A stretch of 64,000 nt of DNA from Lysobacter niastensis (GTDB lineage Bacteria > Pseudomonadota > Gammaproteobacteria > Xanthomonadales > Xanthomonadaceae): the NCBI RefSeq assembly GCF_015453285.1, contig NZ_JADLZT010000008.1, positions 1 through 64,000 on the forward strand, given 5' to 3'. Of this stretch, positions 37,483 to 50,512 are shown piece by piece (within the stretch, counting starts at the first letter, position 1; the number at the start of each line of letters is the position of its first letter). The notes below the pieces were generated by a model, which saw nothing but the letters and a program-made list of their open reading frames with translations, was not told the origin of the DNA and made no database searches. The position numbers and the translations under genes are program-made.

Positions 37483-37877
37483 CGACGGCGATGCGCGAGT
37501 TCCGGCGTCCGCATCTGTGGCTGGCGATCTGGCTGCTGATGCTGGCGGCGGTGGTCGTCACGTCGCTGCTGCCGGCGCGCGACCTGCCGCCGGCGCCGTT
37601 CGACGGTGTCGACAAGCTCGAACACTTCCTCGCCTACGCGCTGTTGTCGGCCTACGCGGTGATGTTGTTCGCGCGGGTGCGAGCGCAGGCGCTGGCGGCG
37701 GCCGGGCTGATCGCGCTGGGCGTCGCGCTGGAGTTCGCGCAGGGTGCGCTGACCGACTCCCGCCAGGCCGACTCGGCCGATGCCCTGGCCAATGCGCTGG
37801 GTGCGCTGGCCGGATTGATGCTGGCGCCCGCGCCATGGGCTTCGGTCCTGCTGCGGCTGGACCGGGGTCACAGCTGA
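37479..37877 (+). CDS. VanZ-like family membrane protein
   Basis: 132 residues from GTG 37479, which overlaps the previous stop (GTGA); ATG 37491 is an alternative start. Four hydrophobic helices and the family motif DKLEHFLAYALLS followed by LEFAQGALTDSRQADSADAL, the polar region conserved in VanZ-type proteins. The best-known member gives low teicoplanin resistance in enterococci; in proteobacteria the function is unknown. Coupled to the MidA-like gene. Confidence 0.88.
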   Translation: MTTAMREFRRPHLWLAIWLLMLAAVVVTSLLPARDLPPAPFDGVDKLEHFLAYALLSAYAVMLFARVRAQALAAAGLIALGVALEFAQGALTDSRQADSADALANALGALAGLMLAPAPWASVLLRLDRGHS

Positions 37878-37953
37878 GCGCGAACGGCCATCCCATTGGC
37901 GGAAAAACCGCCATGAAAGCCGATTCTGCAAATGATTCGGTGGGATTGCGCAA

Positions 37954-37975
37954 AGGTTAAAGGTTGGTTAAACCT
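37954..37975 (+). promoter_or_regulatory. AGGTT repeats upstream of the first TonB-dependent receptor
   Basis: AGGTT occurs twice directly (37954 and 37961) and AACCT once inverted (37971-37975), spread over 22 bp and about 45 bp before the receptor start codon. The arrangement could bind a regulator or form part of the leader. No promoter elements are certain here. Confidence 0.3.
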
Positions 37976-38020
37976 AGGCGGTGGGGCTCAAGGGGAGCCC
38001 ACCTGCCCAAGGAACCGCAG

Positions 38021-40690
<2,670 letters not shown>

Positions 40691-40716
40691 TCTCGGCGCT
40701 CAAGGCGTGATCTGCG

Positions 40717-40740
40717 ACGGGCGGCCTTGGGCCGCCCGTT
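40717..40740 (+). terminator. Probable terminator after the TonB-dependent receptor
   Basis: Stem CGGGCGGC / GCCGCCCG with a five-base loop, then a short T-rich tail TTGTCCTT. The stem is strong and the tail is poor, so confidence is moderate. Confidence 0.55.
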
Positions 40741-40823
40741 GTCCTTCCCGGCGGGCGTTTTGCGGACGAGGCCGGGGTGTATGCTTGCGCGGGGCCCCGG
40801 GGCGGCGACAAGGCAAGGAAGGA

Positions 40824-41006
40824 ATGAAAGCCTTCACCAAATGGCTGCTGGCCATGGCGGTGGCGCTCGTGTGCGTCGCGGCCGCCTTTGCGATCAACCG
40901 GTTCTTCCTGTCCGGCCATTGGTTCTATGACGCCGCCAGTGTCGCGATCTTCGTCGCGGTGATCCTCTACATCCTCACCGGAATCAAGGAACGTCCCGAG
41001 GGCTGA
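40824..41006 (+). CDS. Small two-helix membrane protein
   Basis: 60 residues from ATG 40824 with a good AAGGAAGGA ribosome site. Two hydrophobic helices (about 5-24 and 32-52) separated by NRFFLSGHWFYDA; no motif that I know. It lies between a receptor and cca and is transcribed away from cca's end. The strong ribosome site and membrane pattern argue it is a real gene; function unknown. Confidence 0.65.
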   Translation: MKAFTKWLLAMAVALVCVAAAFAINRFFLSGHWFYDAASVAIFVAVILYILTGIKERPEG

Positions 41007-41015
41007 CTTTCGCCC

Positions 41016-42254
41016 TCAGTCCTTCCCGGTGGCCTGCGCGATCGCGGCGATCCGCGCCCGCCTGAGCGCTTCCCCTATCGCGGCGCCCTGCGGTTCGTTC
41101 CCCTGGGAATCTTTCGGCAGGTCGGTGGCGCGCACCGCCATCGCGGCTGCGTGCGCCGCGACCAGCGCCCGGCCCGGCGGATAGTCGTCGTCGGCATGGC
41201 CGGTGCGGCCGCGCTTGTCGGCCTCGCAGGCCAATGCGATCTGCGCGATACGCTCTGGCTTGCGAAATCCATCGCAGCGCGCGATCAGTTCATGCACCGT
41301 CTGCGCGCGCAGTTCGTCGAAACGGTGCACGTTGAGATGTTCGCGGCACACGGCCTCGGCGAGCTGGCGATGTTCGCCGGGGACTTTCAGCCGTTCGCAC
41401 AGCGCGCGCAGCGGTGCGACTCCGGCCTGTTCGTGGCCGACGTGGCGCGGCAGCACATCGGCAGGCGTGAGCGCCTTGCCCAGGTCGTGGGTGAGCGCGG
41501 CGAAGCCGATCAGGTCGTCGCCGGGCGCGAGCCGCGCGGCCACGTCGCAGACCAGTTCGACGTGCACCCCGGTATCGACCTCGGGATGGAACTCCGCGCG
41601 CTGGGGCACGCCGTACAGCGCTTCGACCTCCGGCAGTACCACCTGCAACGCGCCGGCGTCGTGCAGCGTGCGAAGGAACGCCGAAGGCGAAGGGCTTGCC
41701 AGTGCGCGGCGCAGCTCCTGCCAGACGCGCTCGGGCGTCAGTTCGGCGAGTTCGCCCGAAGCGGTCATCTCCCGCATCAGCGCCATCGTCTCCGGCGCAA
41801 TCGTGAACCCCAGCGAGGCGAAGCGCGCCATGAAGCGCGCCGCGCGCAGCACGCGCAGCGGGTCCTCGGCGAAGGCCGGCCCGACGTGGCGCAGCACGCG
41901 CGCCTGCAAGTCGGCGACGCCGCCATACGGATCGATCAGTTCGCCGTCCTCGTGCTGCGCGATCGCATTGATCGTGAAATCGCGACGACCGAGATCCTGT
42001 TCCAGCGTCACCGACGGGTCGGCGTCGACGACAAAGCCGCGATAGCCGCGCCCGGACTTGCGTTCGGTGCGCGCAAGCGCGTATTCCTCGCCGGTCTGCG
42101 GATGCAGGAACACCGGGAAGTCGCGGCCCACTGCCTTGAAGCCGGCCGCTTCCATCGACGGCTGTGTCTCGCCGACCACGACGAAATCGCGATCGCCCGC
42201 CGGCAGCCCCAGCAGGCGGTCGCGGACGGCGCCGCCGACCAGGTAGGTTTTCAT
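41016..42254 (-). CDS. cca: Multifunctional CCA tRNA nucleotidyltransferase
   Basis: 412 residues from ATG 42254 with GAGGTG upstream. It adds or repairs the CCA 3' end of tRNAs. The nucleotidyltransferase signature is at the N-terminus ([20 protein letters not shown]), then [11 protein letters not shown] and a RAARFMARF segment. A C-terminal HD domain ([20 protein letters not shown]) makes this the bifunctional type with phosphatase/phosphodiesterase activity. Normal length. Confidence 0.95.
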   Translation of the reverse strand: MKTYLVGGAVRDRLLGLPAGDRDFVVVGETQPSMEAAGFKAVGRDFPVFLHPQTGEEYALARTERKSGRGYRGFVVDADPSVTLEQDLGRRDFTINAIAQHEDGELIDPYGGVADLQARVLRHVGPAFAEDPLRVLRAARFMARFASLGFTIAPETMALMREMTASGELAELTPERVWQELRRALASPSPSAFLRTLHDAGALQVVLPEVEALYGVPQRAEFHPEVDTGVHVELVCDVAARLAPGDDLIGFAALTHDLGKALTPADVLPRHVGHEQAGVAPLRALCERLKVPGEHRQLAEAVCREHLNVHRFDELRAQTVHELIARCDGFRKPERIAQIALACEADKRGRTGHADDDYPPGRALVAAHAAAMAVRATDLPKDSQGNEPQGAAIGEALRRARIAAIAQATGKD

Positions 42255-42345
42255 GGGCACCTCGTTCGCGCACACGATCTGAGTGACGCGATCTTAGAGC
42301 CTCGGCGGCAAGGACGGGGCGGCCCGTGCCGCCGCCGTCATGAGG

Positions 42346-42654
42346 TCAGTCGCCGCGCAGCGTATTGATGCCCCTGCCGTTCTGCAGGGTATCGCGCGCC
42401 TGCTGCGTGTCCTGCTTGCGCTGGGCAGCGGTCTTGCAGACGCGCGTGATCATTTTGCTGCCGACCGCGCGTTCGTTGCGGCAGGTGACCTTTTCGTCCG
42501 CGTCGGCGGTACGTACGGTCTCCGCGGCATGGCGAGCGGCGGGAGTGGGCGGCACTTCGGTGGTGGTCGTTTCCGCTGCTGTCGCTTCCGCGGCGGTGCC
42601 GGATTGGCCGGCGAGCAGGGTGGCAAATGCCAGGGCGATGAAGGTGTGGGGCAT
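42346..42654 (-). CDS. Small secreted protein with two-Cys motif, unknown
   Basis: 102 residues from ATG 42654 with AAAGGAAG upstream. A signal peptide of about 18-20 residues is followed by a Thr/Ala/Glu-rich linker and the conserved C-terminal block KVTCRNERAVGSKMITRVC, a two-Cys motif that recurs in small secreted proteins of xanthomonads and sphingomonads. Likely periplasmic with a disulfide. Function unknown. It stands alone between cca and the NDUFA9-like gene. Confidence 0.72.
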   Translation of the reverse strand: MPHTFIALAFATLLAGQSGTAAEATAAETTTTEVPPTPAARHAAETVRTADADEKVTCRNERAVGSKMITRVCKTAAQRKQDTQQARDTLQNGRGINTLRGD

Positions 42655-42762
42655 GGTCTGCTTCCTTTCAGTGCGCGGCGACCCTCGCCGTTCGCGAACC
42701 TCCACGCTATCGAACCGGCGCGATGCAGGCTTTGCCGGAAACCGACGTTGGACGGCCGGCGC

Positions 42763-43680
42763 TCAGCAACCGGCGAGAATTTCGCCGAGCTTCGGTTCGA
42801 TCGCAGTCGCGGTGATGCCGAGCCTGCGCAGGCCGTCCTCGAAGCTGACCGAATCCAGTTGCAGCGAGCGCCAGTTGTCGCGGCTGATCGGCTTGCCGGG
42901 CAGGAATTCGCCAACGTCGGCTTGCAGCTTGCCCAGCGCTTGAGGCAATGGCAGCACCGCGCGCACGCGACCGCGTGCCTTCGCGGTCATCCGCACGATC
43001 TGCGCCAGCGTCATCACGTCCGGTCCGACCAGATCGTAGGACTGGTGAATGGTGTCGGCCTGGTCGAGCGCGCGTGCGAAGGCTTCGGCGACATCGCCGA
43101 CCCACACCGGCTGGAACTTCGCGTCGGCGCGCCCGATCGGCAGCGCGGGCGCCAGCCGCAGCAACTGGTCGAAGCGGCAGAACAGGCCGTCGCCCGGGCC
43201 CGCGATCACCGACGGCCGGAACAGCGTCCACTCCAGGCCGCTGCCGCGCACGTGCTGCTCGGCGCGGCCGCGCGACTGCAGGTAGTGGCTGTCGCCGCGG
43301 CCGGCGTTGAGTGCGCTCATCTGCAGCAGGCGCGCCACGCGCATGCGTTTCATCGCCCGGGTCAACGCATCGGTGATGCCGACGAACACGGCCTCGAAGC
43401 CGTCGCCGCGGTCGCCCTTTTCGTTGAGGATGCCGACCAGGTTCACCACCGCGTCGGCATCGTCGAGCACCGCTGCCAGGAAGTCGCTATCGCTGACATC
43501 GCCTTCGATCAGGCTGGCCTCGCGCGGCAGCAGCGCGCGCTTGGCGCGGTATGCGGCTTCGTCGTTGCCGCGCCCGCGCCCGATCACGGTGACGCGGTCG
43601 CCGCCGCGCAGCAGGCGTGCGGCCAGATGCCGGCCAACGAAGCCGGTGCCTCCCAATACGACGATGTGTCGGCGTGCCAT
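42763..43680 (-). CDS. NAD(P)-binding protein, complex I NDUFA9-like family
   Basis: 305 residues. N-terminal Rossmann fold, LGGTGFVGRHLA, and an atypical short-chain dehydrogenase pattern (GDVSDSDFLAAVLDDADAVVNLVGIL; SALNAGRGDSHYLQSRG) like that of NDUFA9, the NADPH-binding accessory subunit of mitochondrial complex I. Bacterial members are thought to assist quinone or complex I chemistry; proof is lacking. It is transcribed as a single gene. Confidence 0.88.
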   Translation of the reverse strand: MARRHIVVLGGTGFVGRHLAARLLRGGDRVTVIGRGRGNDEAAYRAKRALLPREASLIEGDVSDSDFLAAVLDDADAVVNLVGILNEKGDRGDGFEAVFVGITDALTRAMKRMRVARLLQMSALNAGRGDSHYLQSRGRAEQHVRGSGLEWTLFRPSVIAGPGDGLFCRFDQLLRLAPALPIGRADAKFQPVWVGDVAEAFARALDQADTIHQSYDLVGPDVMTLAQIVRMTAKARGRVRAVLPLPQALGKLQADVGEFLPGKPISRDNWRSLQLDSVSFEDGLRRLGITATAIEPKLGEILAGC

Positions 43681-43707
43681 CCGCCAAGTGTATGGCCGCC
43701 TCGCCTT

Positions 43708-45774
43708 TCAGCGCTGTGACGAAGCCCTCTGTGGCGCGTTCTTCCGCGACGCCGATTCGTCCTTCGGCGGCGGTGCCTGCAGCGGGCAGGTGAAACGCTT
43801 GCGCGGACCGTCGAGGCGGCCGCGCATGCGGTCGCTCAGTGCCAGCGCGTCACCGCTGAGGCGCCAGTCGTAGATCACGCTGAAGGCGAGTACCCGAGCG
43901 ACGTAGTCGCGCGTTTCCTTGTAGCTGATCGTCTCGATCCAGAAGTCCGGATCCATGCCCGGTCGCTGCGACTGCCAGCGCGCCAGCGGCGTCGGCCCGG
44001 CGTTGTAGCCGGCGATGGCCTGGTAGGGCTGGCCGCCGTACTTGTCGAGCAATTGCCGCAGGTAGGCGGTGCCGAGGACGATGTTGGTGTCCGAGTCGTA
44101 CAGGCTCTCGGCGCCGCCCCACGGCAGTCCGAGTTCGCCGGACACGGCAGCGCCCGTGGTTGGCAACACCTGCATCAGGCCCATGGCATTGGCCGAGGAG
44201 CGCGCGCGCGGATAGAACACGCTTTCGGCGCGGATCTCCGCCGCCACCCAGGCCGGATCGAGGCGGTTCTTCTCCGCTTCGCGCCGGATAGTCTCGTCGT
44301 GGTGCAGCGGGAAGCGCAGGTTGTACAGACGCAGTTCGTCGGGGTTGCGGCCCAGCGCGAACACCGCGCGGTCGAACCAGCCGTAACTTTGCGCGACCTC
44401 GACCGCGATCCGGCGCTGGTCGTCGTTGAAGCGCGACAACGCGTCTTCCCACTCGCGCGTCGCCCAGCCCGTGCGGTCGATGCGGAACAGGCCCATCGCG
44501 CGGACGATCGCCGGATCGCGCGCGATGGCGGTCTTGGAGGCAGCGTTGTCGCTCGGCAGCCACGGACACAGCGCATACGGAGCGCCGATGCGGTCGGCGG
44601 CGAGGAAGCCATGGAACTCCGGCTTGCGCGCGGCCTCGCGGTACAGCGTGTCGGCGGCGGCGCGGCTGCCCGCGCGTTCCTGCAGCCGGGCCTGGAAGTA
44701 TTGCCAGCGCGAATCGCCACGCTGCTTGTCGCCCATCTTCTGGATCGCGGCGAGCGCGGCGCGCCAGTCCGAGCGCGCCAGCGCCTCGCGTGCGCGCCAC
44801 TCGTGCAGGCGATCGTCGTAGGCGGAGGCGGGCACCGCGGCCAGCCGCTGCGCCGATTCCGGTTTGTACGATGCGACGGTCCACAGCGCGATCTGGTACA
44901 GCACGCGGCCGCGATCGGCTTCGGTGAATGCCAGCGCCTCGGCGTACTTCGGCAACTGGGCTTCGGCTGCGTCGGGATCGTCCTTGCCCAGCATGGCCAG
45001 CCCCTGCGAGGCGACACGGCGGCTGCGTTCGGTCTTCGGCCAGGACAGCGCGCGCTCGTGCGGCGCGTCCAGGAAGGCGGCGTAGTCGTTGGCGAGATCA
45101 CGTTCCTCGGGCGCAAGCCCGCCCGCGGCGACGCGGATCACCGATGGTTGCCCTTCGTCTATCGCCAGGTCGATGCGTTGCCAGCGCAGCTCCGGTGTCA
45201 GGCCACCGCGGTCGGCCAGCGTCTGCATCGGTGCCTCGCACTCGCTGGGCAACGGCTTTCCAGTGCGCCAGATCGCCTGTGCGTCGGCGGTCCACTGCGC
45301 ATCGGCGCGTCCCAGCGACTGCCGTGCGTTCAATTCACCGCAGCGCAGCGGCAGGTTCTTGCCGAGTTTGTTCGACGGCAGCGGTTCCCAGGCCGACAGG
45401 TAGCCTGCCCAGTCCTGGCGTTTGGACAACGCCGGCAGCCAGATTTCGCGGAACGCCTCGGCCACCGGCTGGCCGCGATAGCGCGACAGGAAACCCTCCG
45501 CCTGCGAGTTCGACAGCGTGTCGATGTTGCGGCGCAGGGTCGCGTACTCGATCCATCCATACAGCGGATGGCGCGTGAGGTCGGCGTACTGGCTGGCGTC
45601 GTACTGGCCGAGCTCGGCCGCTTCGATGGCGGCGCGCACGCGCGGGAGTTGTGGATCGTTGACGGCGGCCACTGACGCCGTCGCCGCCGATGCGGGAGAC
45701 TGGGCGCAGGCCGGAGTGATGAAAACACTCGCCAACACGGCGATTACGATGGTCAGGCGTCGGGGGAGGCGCAT
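43708..45774 (-). CDS. slt: Soluble lytic murein transglycosylase (Slt70-like)
   Basis: 688 residues from ATG 45774 (MRLPRRLTIVIAVLASVFITPACAQ). Signal peptide, a long alpha-superhelical U/L domain (about 40-460), and a C-terminal lysozyme-like SLT domain with the catalytic Glu in IRAESVFYPRARS followed by NAMGLMQVLPTTG and AGYNAGPTPLARW. It cleaves the MurNAc-GlcNAc bond to form 1,6-anhydro ends during wall turnover. The track-like open frame extends upstream but lacks signal-peptide features there. Confidence 0.93.
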   Translation of the reverse strand: MRLPRRLTIVIAVLASVFITPACAQSPASAATASVAAVNDPQLPRVRAAIEAAELGQYDASQYADLTRHPLYGWIEYATLRRNIDTLSNSQAEGFLSRYRGQPVAEAFREIWLPALSKRQDWAGYLSAWEPLPSNKLGKNLPLRCGELNARQSLGRADAQWTADAQAIWRTGKPLPSECEAPMQTLADRGGLTPELRWQRIDLAIDEGQPSVIRVAAGGLAPEERDLANDYAAFLDAPHERALSWPKTERSRRVASQGLAMLGKDDPDAAEAQLPKYAEALAFTEADRGRVLYQIALWTVASYKPESAQRLAAVPASAYDDRLHEWRAREALARSDWRAALAAIQKMGDKQRGDSRWQYFQARLQERAGSRAAADTLYREAARKPEFHGFLAADRIGAPYALCPWLPSDNAASKTAIARDPAIVRAMGLFRIDRTGWATREWEDALSRFNDDQRRIAVEVAQSYGWFDRAVFALGRNPDELRLYNLRFPLHHDETIRREAEKNRLDPAWVAAEIRAESVFYPRARSSANAMGLMQVLPTTGAAVSGELGLPWGGAESLYDSDTNIVLGTAYLRQLLDKYGGQPYQAIAGYNAGPTPLARWQSQRPGMDPDFWIETISYKETRDYVARVLAFSVIYDWRLSGDALALSDRMRGRLDGPRKRFTCPLQAPPPKDESASRKNAPQRASSQR

Positions 45775-45933
45775 GGCGGGGACTATAGCCCAGCGATGTG
45801 AAGCATCGTTTGACGATTGCATCGCGCGTTGCCGCGATGGTTCATGTTTGCGTTGCATGCGATGTCGCAATCGCGATGATGGCATGCGTGATGGGGGCAA
45901 TCGTTTCCATGCGGTCCCGGGAGAGGCATTGAA

Positions 45934-46737
45934 GTGATCACTGCGGTCGTAGCGTTCCTCGCATTGGGTGCGGTCGCCGGCGTGCTGGCGGGCCTGTTGG
46001 GCGTGGGCGGCGGGCTCGTGCTGGTCGCCGCGCTCGCATGGCTGCTGCCGGCATTGGGCATTCCGCAGGAAGCGGCGATGCACGCGGCACTCGCCAGTTC
46101 ACTCGCGAGCATCGTGCTGACGGCGGCCGCATCGGCACGCGCGCATTCCATGCGCGGCAGCGTGATGTGGCCGACGGTGGCGTGGATGGTGCCGGGCCTG
46201 CTGCTGGGCGGATGGCTCGGCAGTGGCATCGCGGTGCGCATCGACGACAGCGTGTTGCGCTACATCGTCGCGGGCTACTGCTTCCTCGCTGCGTTGCAGT
46301 TGATGCTGGGCGGGTCGCGCAAGGGCGCCGCGGGCGATGCGGCACCGCCACCGCAGGGTGCGCGGATGACGGTGGCCGGCACGGTCATCGGAGCGGTGTC
46401 GGCGGTGGTGGGCATCGGCGGTGGCAGCATGACGGTGCCGCTGCTGGTATGGCGCGGGATCGCGCCGGTGCGGGCAGTGGGTACGTCATCGGCCTGCGGC
46501 GTGGCCATCGGCCTGGCCAGCGCGGTCGGTTATGCCCTGCATGCGCCGCCGGGCGCCCTGCCGTCGCACGCCCTCGGCTACGTCTACCTGCCTGCCGCGG
46601 CAGGTGTGGCGGCCGCATCGGTACTGGCCGCCCCGTATGGCACCCGCCTCGCGCATCGCCTGCACGGCGACACCCTCAAGCGGGTCTTCGCCCTGTTCCT
46701 GGTCGTGGTCGGTTCGAGCCTGCTGCTCGGCGCCTGA
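45934..46737 (+). CDS. Sulfite exporter TauE/SafE (TSUP) family membrane protein
   Basis: 267 residues from GTG 45934 with GGAGAGG upstream. About eight hydrophobic segments. The two family repeats are visible as AGVLAGLLGVGGGLVLV and SAVVGIGGGSMTVPLL. TSUP proteins export or import small sulfur or carbon anions; the substrate here is unknown. No sulfur-metabolism gene adjoins it. Confidence 0.92.
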   Translation: MITAVVAFLALGAVAGVLAGLLGVGGGLVLVAALAWLLPALGIPQEAAMHAALASSLASIVLTAAASARAHSMRGSVMWPTVAWMVPGLLLGGWLGSGIAVRIDDSVLRYIVAGYCFLAALQLMLGGSRKGAAGDAAPPPQGARMTVAGTVIGAVSAVVGIGGGSMTVPLLVWRGIAPVRAVGTSSACGVAIGLASAVGYALHAPPGALPSHALGYVYLPAAAGVAAASVLAAPYGTRLAHRLHGDTLKRVFALFLVVVGSSLLLGA

Positions 46738-46863
46738 CACCGGTTGTCCCCGCGTGCTGGCCGGTCCGGGGGGCGGGTTTCGTTCTAGCCGCGGGTTCCG
46801 TCCCGGCACGCCTGATGCCCGGGTTTCGCCACTGTGCCGAAAGTGACCGTGCACTTTGCCGAC

Positions 46864-46892
46864 TTGTGGCGGATAAACGAATTGTTTACAAC
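46864..46892 (+). promoter_or_regulatory. Possible promoter of the second TonB-dependent receptor
   Basis: TTGTGG (46864-46869), a 17-bp spacer and TACAAC (46887-46892): partial match to sigma-70 -35 and -10 elements, about 80 bp before the receptor start. Low-stringency match. Confidence 0.35.
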
Positions 46893-46968
46893 TCTTGCCA
46901 CGCCGGGCGACTGGGGAGCGCGGCGCGCCTTCCGCTGTTTTTCATTATTCGTCATGGAGAGAGAGTCG

Positions 46969-49893
46969 ATGAAAGCCTTGCGCCGTCAGTCCCTGGCGAA
47001 AGCCATACAGCTTTCGCTGCTCATAAGCCTGCCCGGCCTTGCCGCCGCGCAGGAAACCACCCCGCCGGCTGCGCAGCAGTCGGCCACCACGCTCGACACG
47101 GTCACGGTGACCGGCTCGCGCATCAAGCAGACCAATGCGGTCACCGCGCAGCCGGTGTTCGTGATCGACAAGGCCAAGCTCGACAAGAGCGGCGTGAAGA
47201 CCGTAGGCGACCTGCTGCAGCAGCTCACCGCCAGCGGCAAGGCGCTCAACGCCAAGTTCAACTCCTCGGGCAACTTCGGCTATCCGCCGGACGGCGGCGG
47301 CATCGGCGCCGGTTCGGCCCAGGTCGACCTGCGCAACCTCGGTTCGCAGCGCACCCTGGTCCTCGTCGACGGCGTGCGTTGGGTCAATGAATCGTCCGCC
47401 TCGGGCGTCAGCGGCAGCGCCGACCTCAACACGATCCCGATGGCGATCGTCGAACGCGTCGAAGTGCTGGAAGACGGCGCCTCGGCGATCTACGGCTCCG
47501 ACGCCATCGCCGGCGTGATCAACATCATCACCCGCCGCACCTTCGACGGTGCCGAAGCGCACCTCTATTACGGCGAGTACGAAGACGGCGGTGAGACCAC
47601 CGAGGGCAGCCTGACCCTGGGCGGCAGCGGCGAGCGCTGGTCGGCGATCTTCACCGCCAGCTACTTCGAGCAGGAAGAGATCAGCTCGGGTTCGTGGGAG
47701 CAGTCGGCGGTGCCGGAACCCGGCGCAGGCCTGTCGGCCGGCAGCTCGGGCGTGCCGCAGGGCCGCTTCGTGTTCTGCGATCCGCGCCAGGCGGTGGGTG
47801 CCCCGGGCTTCTGCGGCGACGCCACCAACGACGCCTCGTTCTACAGCGTGACGCTCAACAACGGCACCACCGTGCCGGTGTGGAATCCGAACAATCCCAA
47901 CGGCGGCACCTACCACCAGTTCACCGGCGCCGACCGCTTCAACTTCGCGCCGTTCAACCTGCTGCTGACGCCGAGCAAGCGCAAGTCGCTGTTCACCAAC
48001 ATCTTCTACGACATCACCGACAACACCCGCCTGCACGTCAAGGGCCTGTACAACAACCGCACCTCGACCAACCAGGCCGCGCCGGAACCGATCTTCGTAG
48101 GTCCGGACGCCGGCACCGGCGGCATCGCCGACACGATCTCGGTCTCGGCGCTCAATCCGTACAACCCGTTCGGCATCGACCTGGACGCCGGCAGCAACTT
48201 CAGCTTCATCGGCCGCCGCCCGCTGGAAGTCGGTCCGCGTATCTTCACGCAGGACGTCGACACGGTTTACTTCAACATCGGCCTTGATGGCGTGTTCGAC
48301 ATCGGCAGCCGCAACTTCGGCTGGGATGCCAACTACGCGCACGCCGAGAACAAGGCCGACCAGGTCTTCCTCAATGGCTATAACGTCGCCAAGATCAAGA
48401 CCGCGCTAGGCGACCCGGCAGTCTGCGCACAGGTGCAGGGCTGCGTGCCGCTCGACCTGTTCGGCGGCCAGGCCCGCCCGATGACGCAGGACCAGATCGA
48501 CTGGATCCGTACGCGCCAGATCGACTCGAGCGAGCAGAAGCTCGACCTGTACCAGGCCAACGTCACCGGCGACATGTTCAACATCGGCGACCGCGTCGCC
48601 GGTTTCGCCGCGGGCCTCGAGCACCGCCGCTACCGCGGCGATTTCAATCCGGATCCGCTGCGCCAGAGCGGCGAGTCGCAGGACTCGCAGGCGTTCCCGG
48701 TGTCGGCCAGCTACGACGTGGACGAGGTCTATACCGAGTTCAACTTCCCGATCCTGGCCAGCCTGGAAGTGTCGGCCGCGCTACGCTACTCGGATTACTC
48801 GACCTTCGGCAGCGCCACCACGGGCAAGGTCGGCTTCCGCTGGCAGCCGATCGAGGACCTGGTGTTCCGCGGTACGTACTCGGAAGGCTTCCGCGCCCCG
48901 AACCTGGGTGAGCTGTACGGCCTGACCCAGTTCGGTGCGACGCTGACCGACCCGTGCGGCCCGACCGGTTCGCCGGTGGTCAATACCGCCAACGGCATTT
49001 CGCCGGGCCTGGAAGCGGCGTGCGTCGGCGCCGGCGTGCCGAATGGCTTCGAGCAGGCCAACACCCAGATCATCACCTTCACGGGTGGTAATCCGGACCT
49101 CGATGCCGAAGAGTCGGAGAACTTCACCGTCGGTGCGGTGTACAGCCCGAGCTGGGCCGAGAACCAGTCCTGGTCCAACCGCCTCGACTTTGAAGTCAGC
49201 TACTACAACTACAAGGTCGACGGCGCCATCCAGGCGGCCGACATCCAGGCACTGCTCGACAAGTGCTACGAGGAGCAGGGCGGTACGGGCCCGGCGTGCG
49301 CGCCGTTCACCCGCAACTTCACCGGCAACCTATTCCCGCCGCAGAACCGCCTGGCCAACCTCGGCACCATCGAAACCGACGGTGCCGACTTCAAGGCCAA
49401 CTGGTTGAGCCCGGAGTGGGGCTTCGGCCACGTGAGCGCGTCGCTGCAGTCGACCTGGGTCAACGACTACGAGGCGGTCGACCAGGACGGCAACGTGGCG
49501 CAGCGCGCGGTCGGCATCGAGGTCAACGACAGCGCCATCCCGGAATGGCAGACCAACGTGCAGCTCGGCTGGGGCAAGGGCAACTGGGACGCGAACTGGA
49601 ACATCCGCTACATCAGTTCGGTCGACGAGGACTGCACCAACGCCACCATCGCCGAAGTGCCGGGCTGCTTGAACCCGGAACAGGTCAACACGCTGGGTTC
49701 GGTCACGTACCACGACGTCCAGGTCTCCTGGAAGGAAGCCTTCACCGAGGGCCTGAAGCTGTCGGTGGGCGTGAACAACCTGTTCGGCAAGGAACCGCCG
49801 GTCTGCGTGACCTGCTCGCTCAACGGTTATGACGCGGGCACCTACGACCTGCCGGGTGCGTTCTGGTACGTCAGCGCCGACTACCGCTTCTGA
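46969..49893 (+). CDS. TonB-dependent outer membrane receptor
   Basis: 974 residues from ATG 46969. Signal peptide to about residue 27 (ending GLAAAQ), TonB box [12 protein letters not shown], a plug with [30 protein letters not shown], and a large barrel ending ADYRF. Two Cys-rich barrel stretches near the C-terminus ([16 protein letters not shown] and VCVTCSLNG) are typical of disulfide-rich loops in this subgroup. The ligand is unknown; such receptors in xanthomonads are linked to peptides, iron chelates or plant-derived sugars. Confidence 0.93.
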   Translation: MKALRRQSLAKAIQLSLLISLPGLAAAQETTPPAAQQSATTLDTVTVTGSRIKQTNAVTAQPVFVIDKAKLDKSGVKTVGDLLQQLTASGKALNAKFNSSGNFGYPPDGGGIGAGSAQVDLRNLGSQRTLVLVDGVRWVNESSASGVSGSADLNTIPMAIVERVEVLEDGASAIYGSDAIAGVINIITRRTFDGAEAHLYYGEYEDGGETTEGSLTLGGSGERWSAIFTASYFEQEEISSGSWEQSAVPEPGAGLSAGSSGVPQGRFVFCDPRQAVGAPGFCGDATNDASFYSVTLNNGTTVPVWNPNNPNGGTYHQFTGADRFNFAPFNLLLTPSKRKSLFTNIFYDITDNTRLHVKGLYNNRTSTNQAAPEPIFVGPDAGTGGIADTISVSALNPYNPFGIDLDAGSNFSFIGRRPLEVGPRIFTQDVDTVYFNIGLDGVFDIGSRNFGWDANYAHAENKADQVFLNGYNVAKIKTALGDPAVCAQVQGCVPLDLFGGQARPMTQDQIDWIRTRQIDSSEQKLDLYQANVTGDMFNIGDRVAGFAAGLEHRRYRGDFNPDPLRQSGESQDSQAFPVSASYDVDEVYTEFNFPILASLEVSAALRYSDYSTFGSATTGKVGFRWQPIEDLVFRGTYSEGFRAPNLGELYGLTQFGATLTDPCGPTGSPVVNTANGISPGLEAACVGAGVPNGFEQANTQIITFTGGNPDLDAEESENFTVGAVYSPSWAENQSWSNRLDFEVSYYNYKVDGAIQAADIQALLDKCYEEQGGTGPACAPFTRNFTGNLFPPQNRLANLGTIETDGADFKANWLSPEWGFGHVSASLQSTWVNDYEAVDQDGNVAQRAVGIEVNDSAIPEWQTNVQLGWGKGNWDANWNIRYISSVDEDCTNATIAEVPGCLNPEQVNTLGSVTYHDVQVSWKEAFTEGLKLSVGVNNLFGKEPPVCVTCSLNGYDAGTYDLPGAFWYVSADYRF

Positions 49894-49918
49894 TGCGCTG
49901 AACTGCAAGGAAAGCGAA

Positions 49919-49948
49919 ACGGCCGGTGGTTCTCCACCGGCCGTTTTT
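49919..49948 (+). terminator. Rho-independent terminator after the second TonB-dependent receptor
   Basis: Perfect 11-bp stem ACGGCCGGTGG / CCACCGGCCGT with loop TTCT, then TTTTT (the last stem T is followed by four more). Confidence 0.92.
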
Positions 49949-50038
49949 CTTTACGGGTGCTGATGGCCGGTTGACCGCTTGCCGCTCCCGGCCGCGTCTA
50001 ATCGCGATGTGACCGGCCGTCGCGGAGACAGGACGTTG

Positions 50039-50488
50039 ATGAACACCCATGTCGAGCCCGACCGGGGTCCTGCCCGCGGAAACAGCGTCGCGGCGAACGC
50101 CGGCGAACCCCTGGCGATCTCCATGCATCCGCATCCCGGTGGGTTGCGTGTCGAGGTCGACGGCGAGGGGACGCTCGCCAACACGATCGCCTACTGGGAA
50201 CTGATCGTCGACCACGTGCGCCGGCATGAGGCGAAATTCGTGCTGCTGATTGACCGCATGACCGGCCCGGCGTTGACCGCCGAGCAGTGGCGCGCGCTGG
50301 TGCAGGCGATGGAAGGGCAGGGGCTGGAGGGCGTGCGCATCGCGCACGTCAAACCGCACGGCTTGCAGGAGGTCGAGTACTGCGAGATCTACGCGCTGGA
50401 AGCGGGGATCGACGCGATGGTGTTCGAGGACGAGCACCTGGGCGACCTTTGGTTGCGGCACCCGGAGCATCGCCAGCACCGGCGATAG
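50039..50488 (+). CDS. Hypothetical protein, possibly STAS/SpoIIAA-like fold
   Basis: 149 residues from ATG 50039 (an AGGA at 8-11 nt upstream); a further upstream ATG at 49979 is in frame but improbable. The first 30 residues are polar. The rest alternates beta and alpha blocks: GLRVEVDGEGTLANTIAYW, KFVLLIDRMTGPALTAEQW, GVRIAHVKPH, IYALEAGIDAMVFED. This pattern resembles the STAS or SpoIIAA-like fold used in regulation, but I see no phosphorylation-site Ser. Function unknown. It ends 24 bp before the cupin gene stop on the other strand. Confidence 0.65.
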   Translation: MNTHVEPDRGPARGNSVAANAGEPLAISMHPHPGGLRVEVDGEGTLANTIAYWELIVDHVRRHEAKFVLLIDRMTGPALTAEQWRALVQAMEGQGLEGVRIAHVKPHGLQEVEYCEIYALEAGIDAMVFEDEHLGDLWLRHPEHRQHRR

Positions 50489-50512
50489 GGGCGGAACAGG
50501 AACCGCCGCGAA

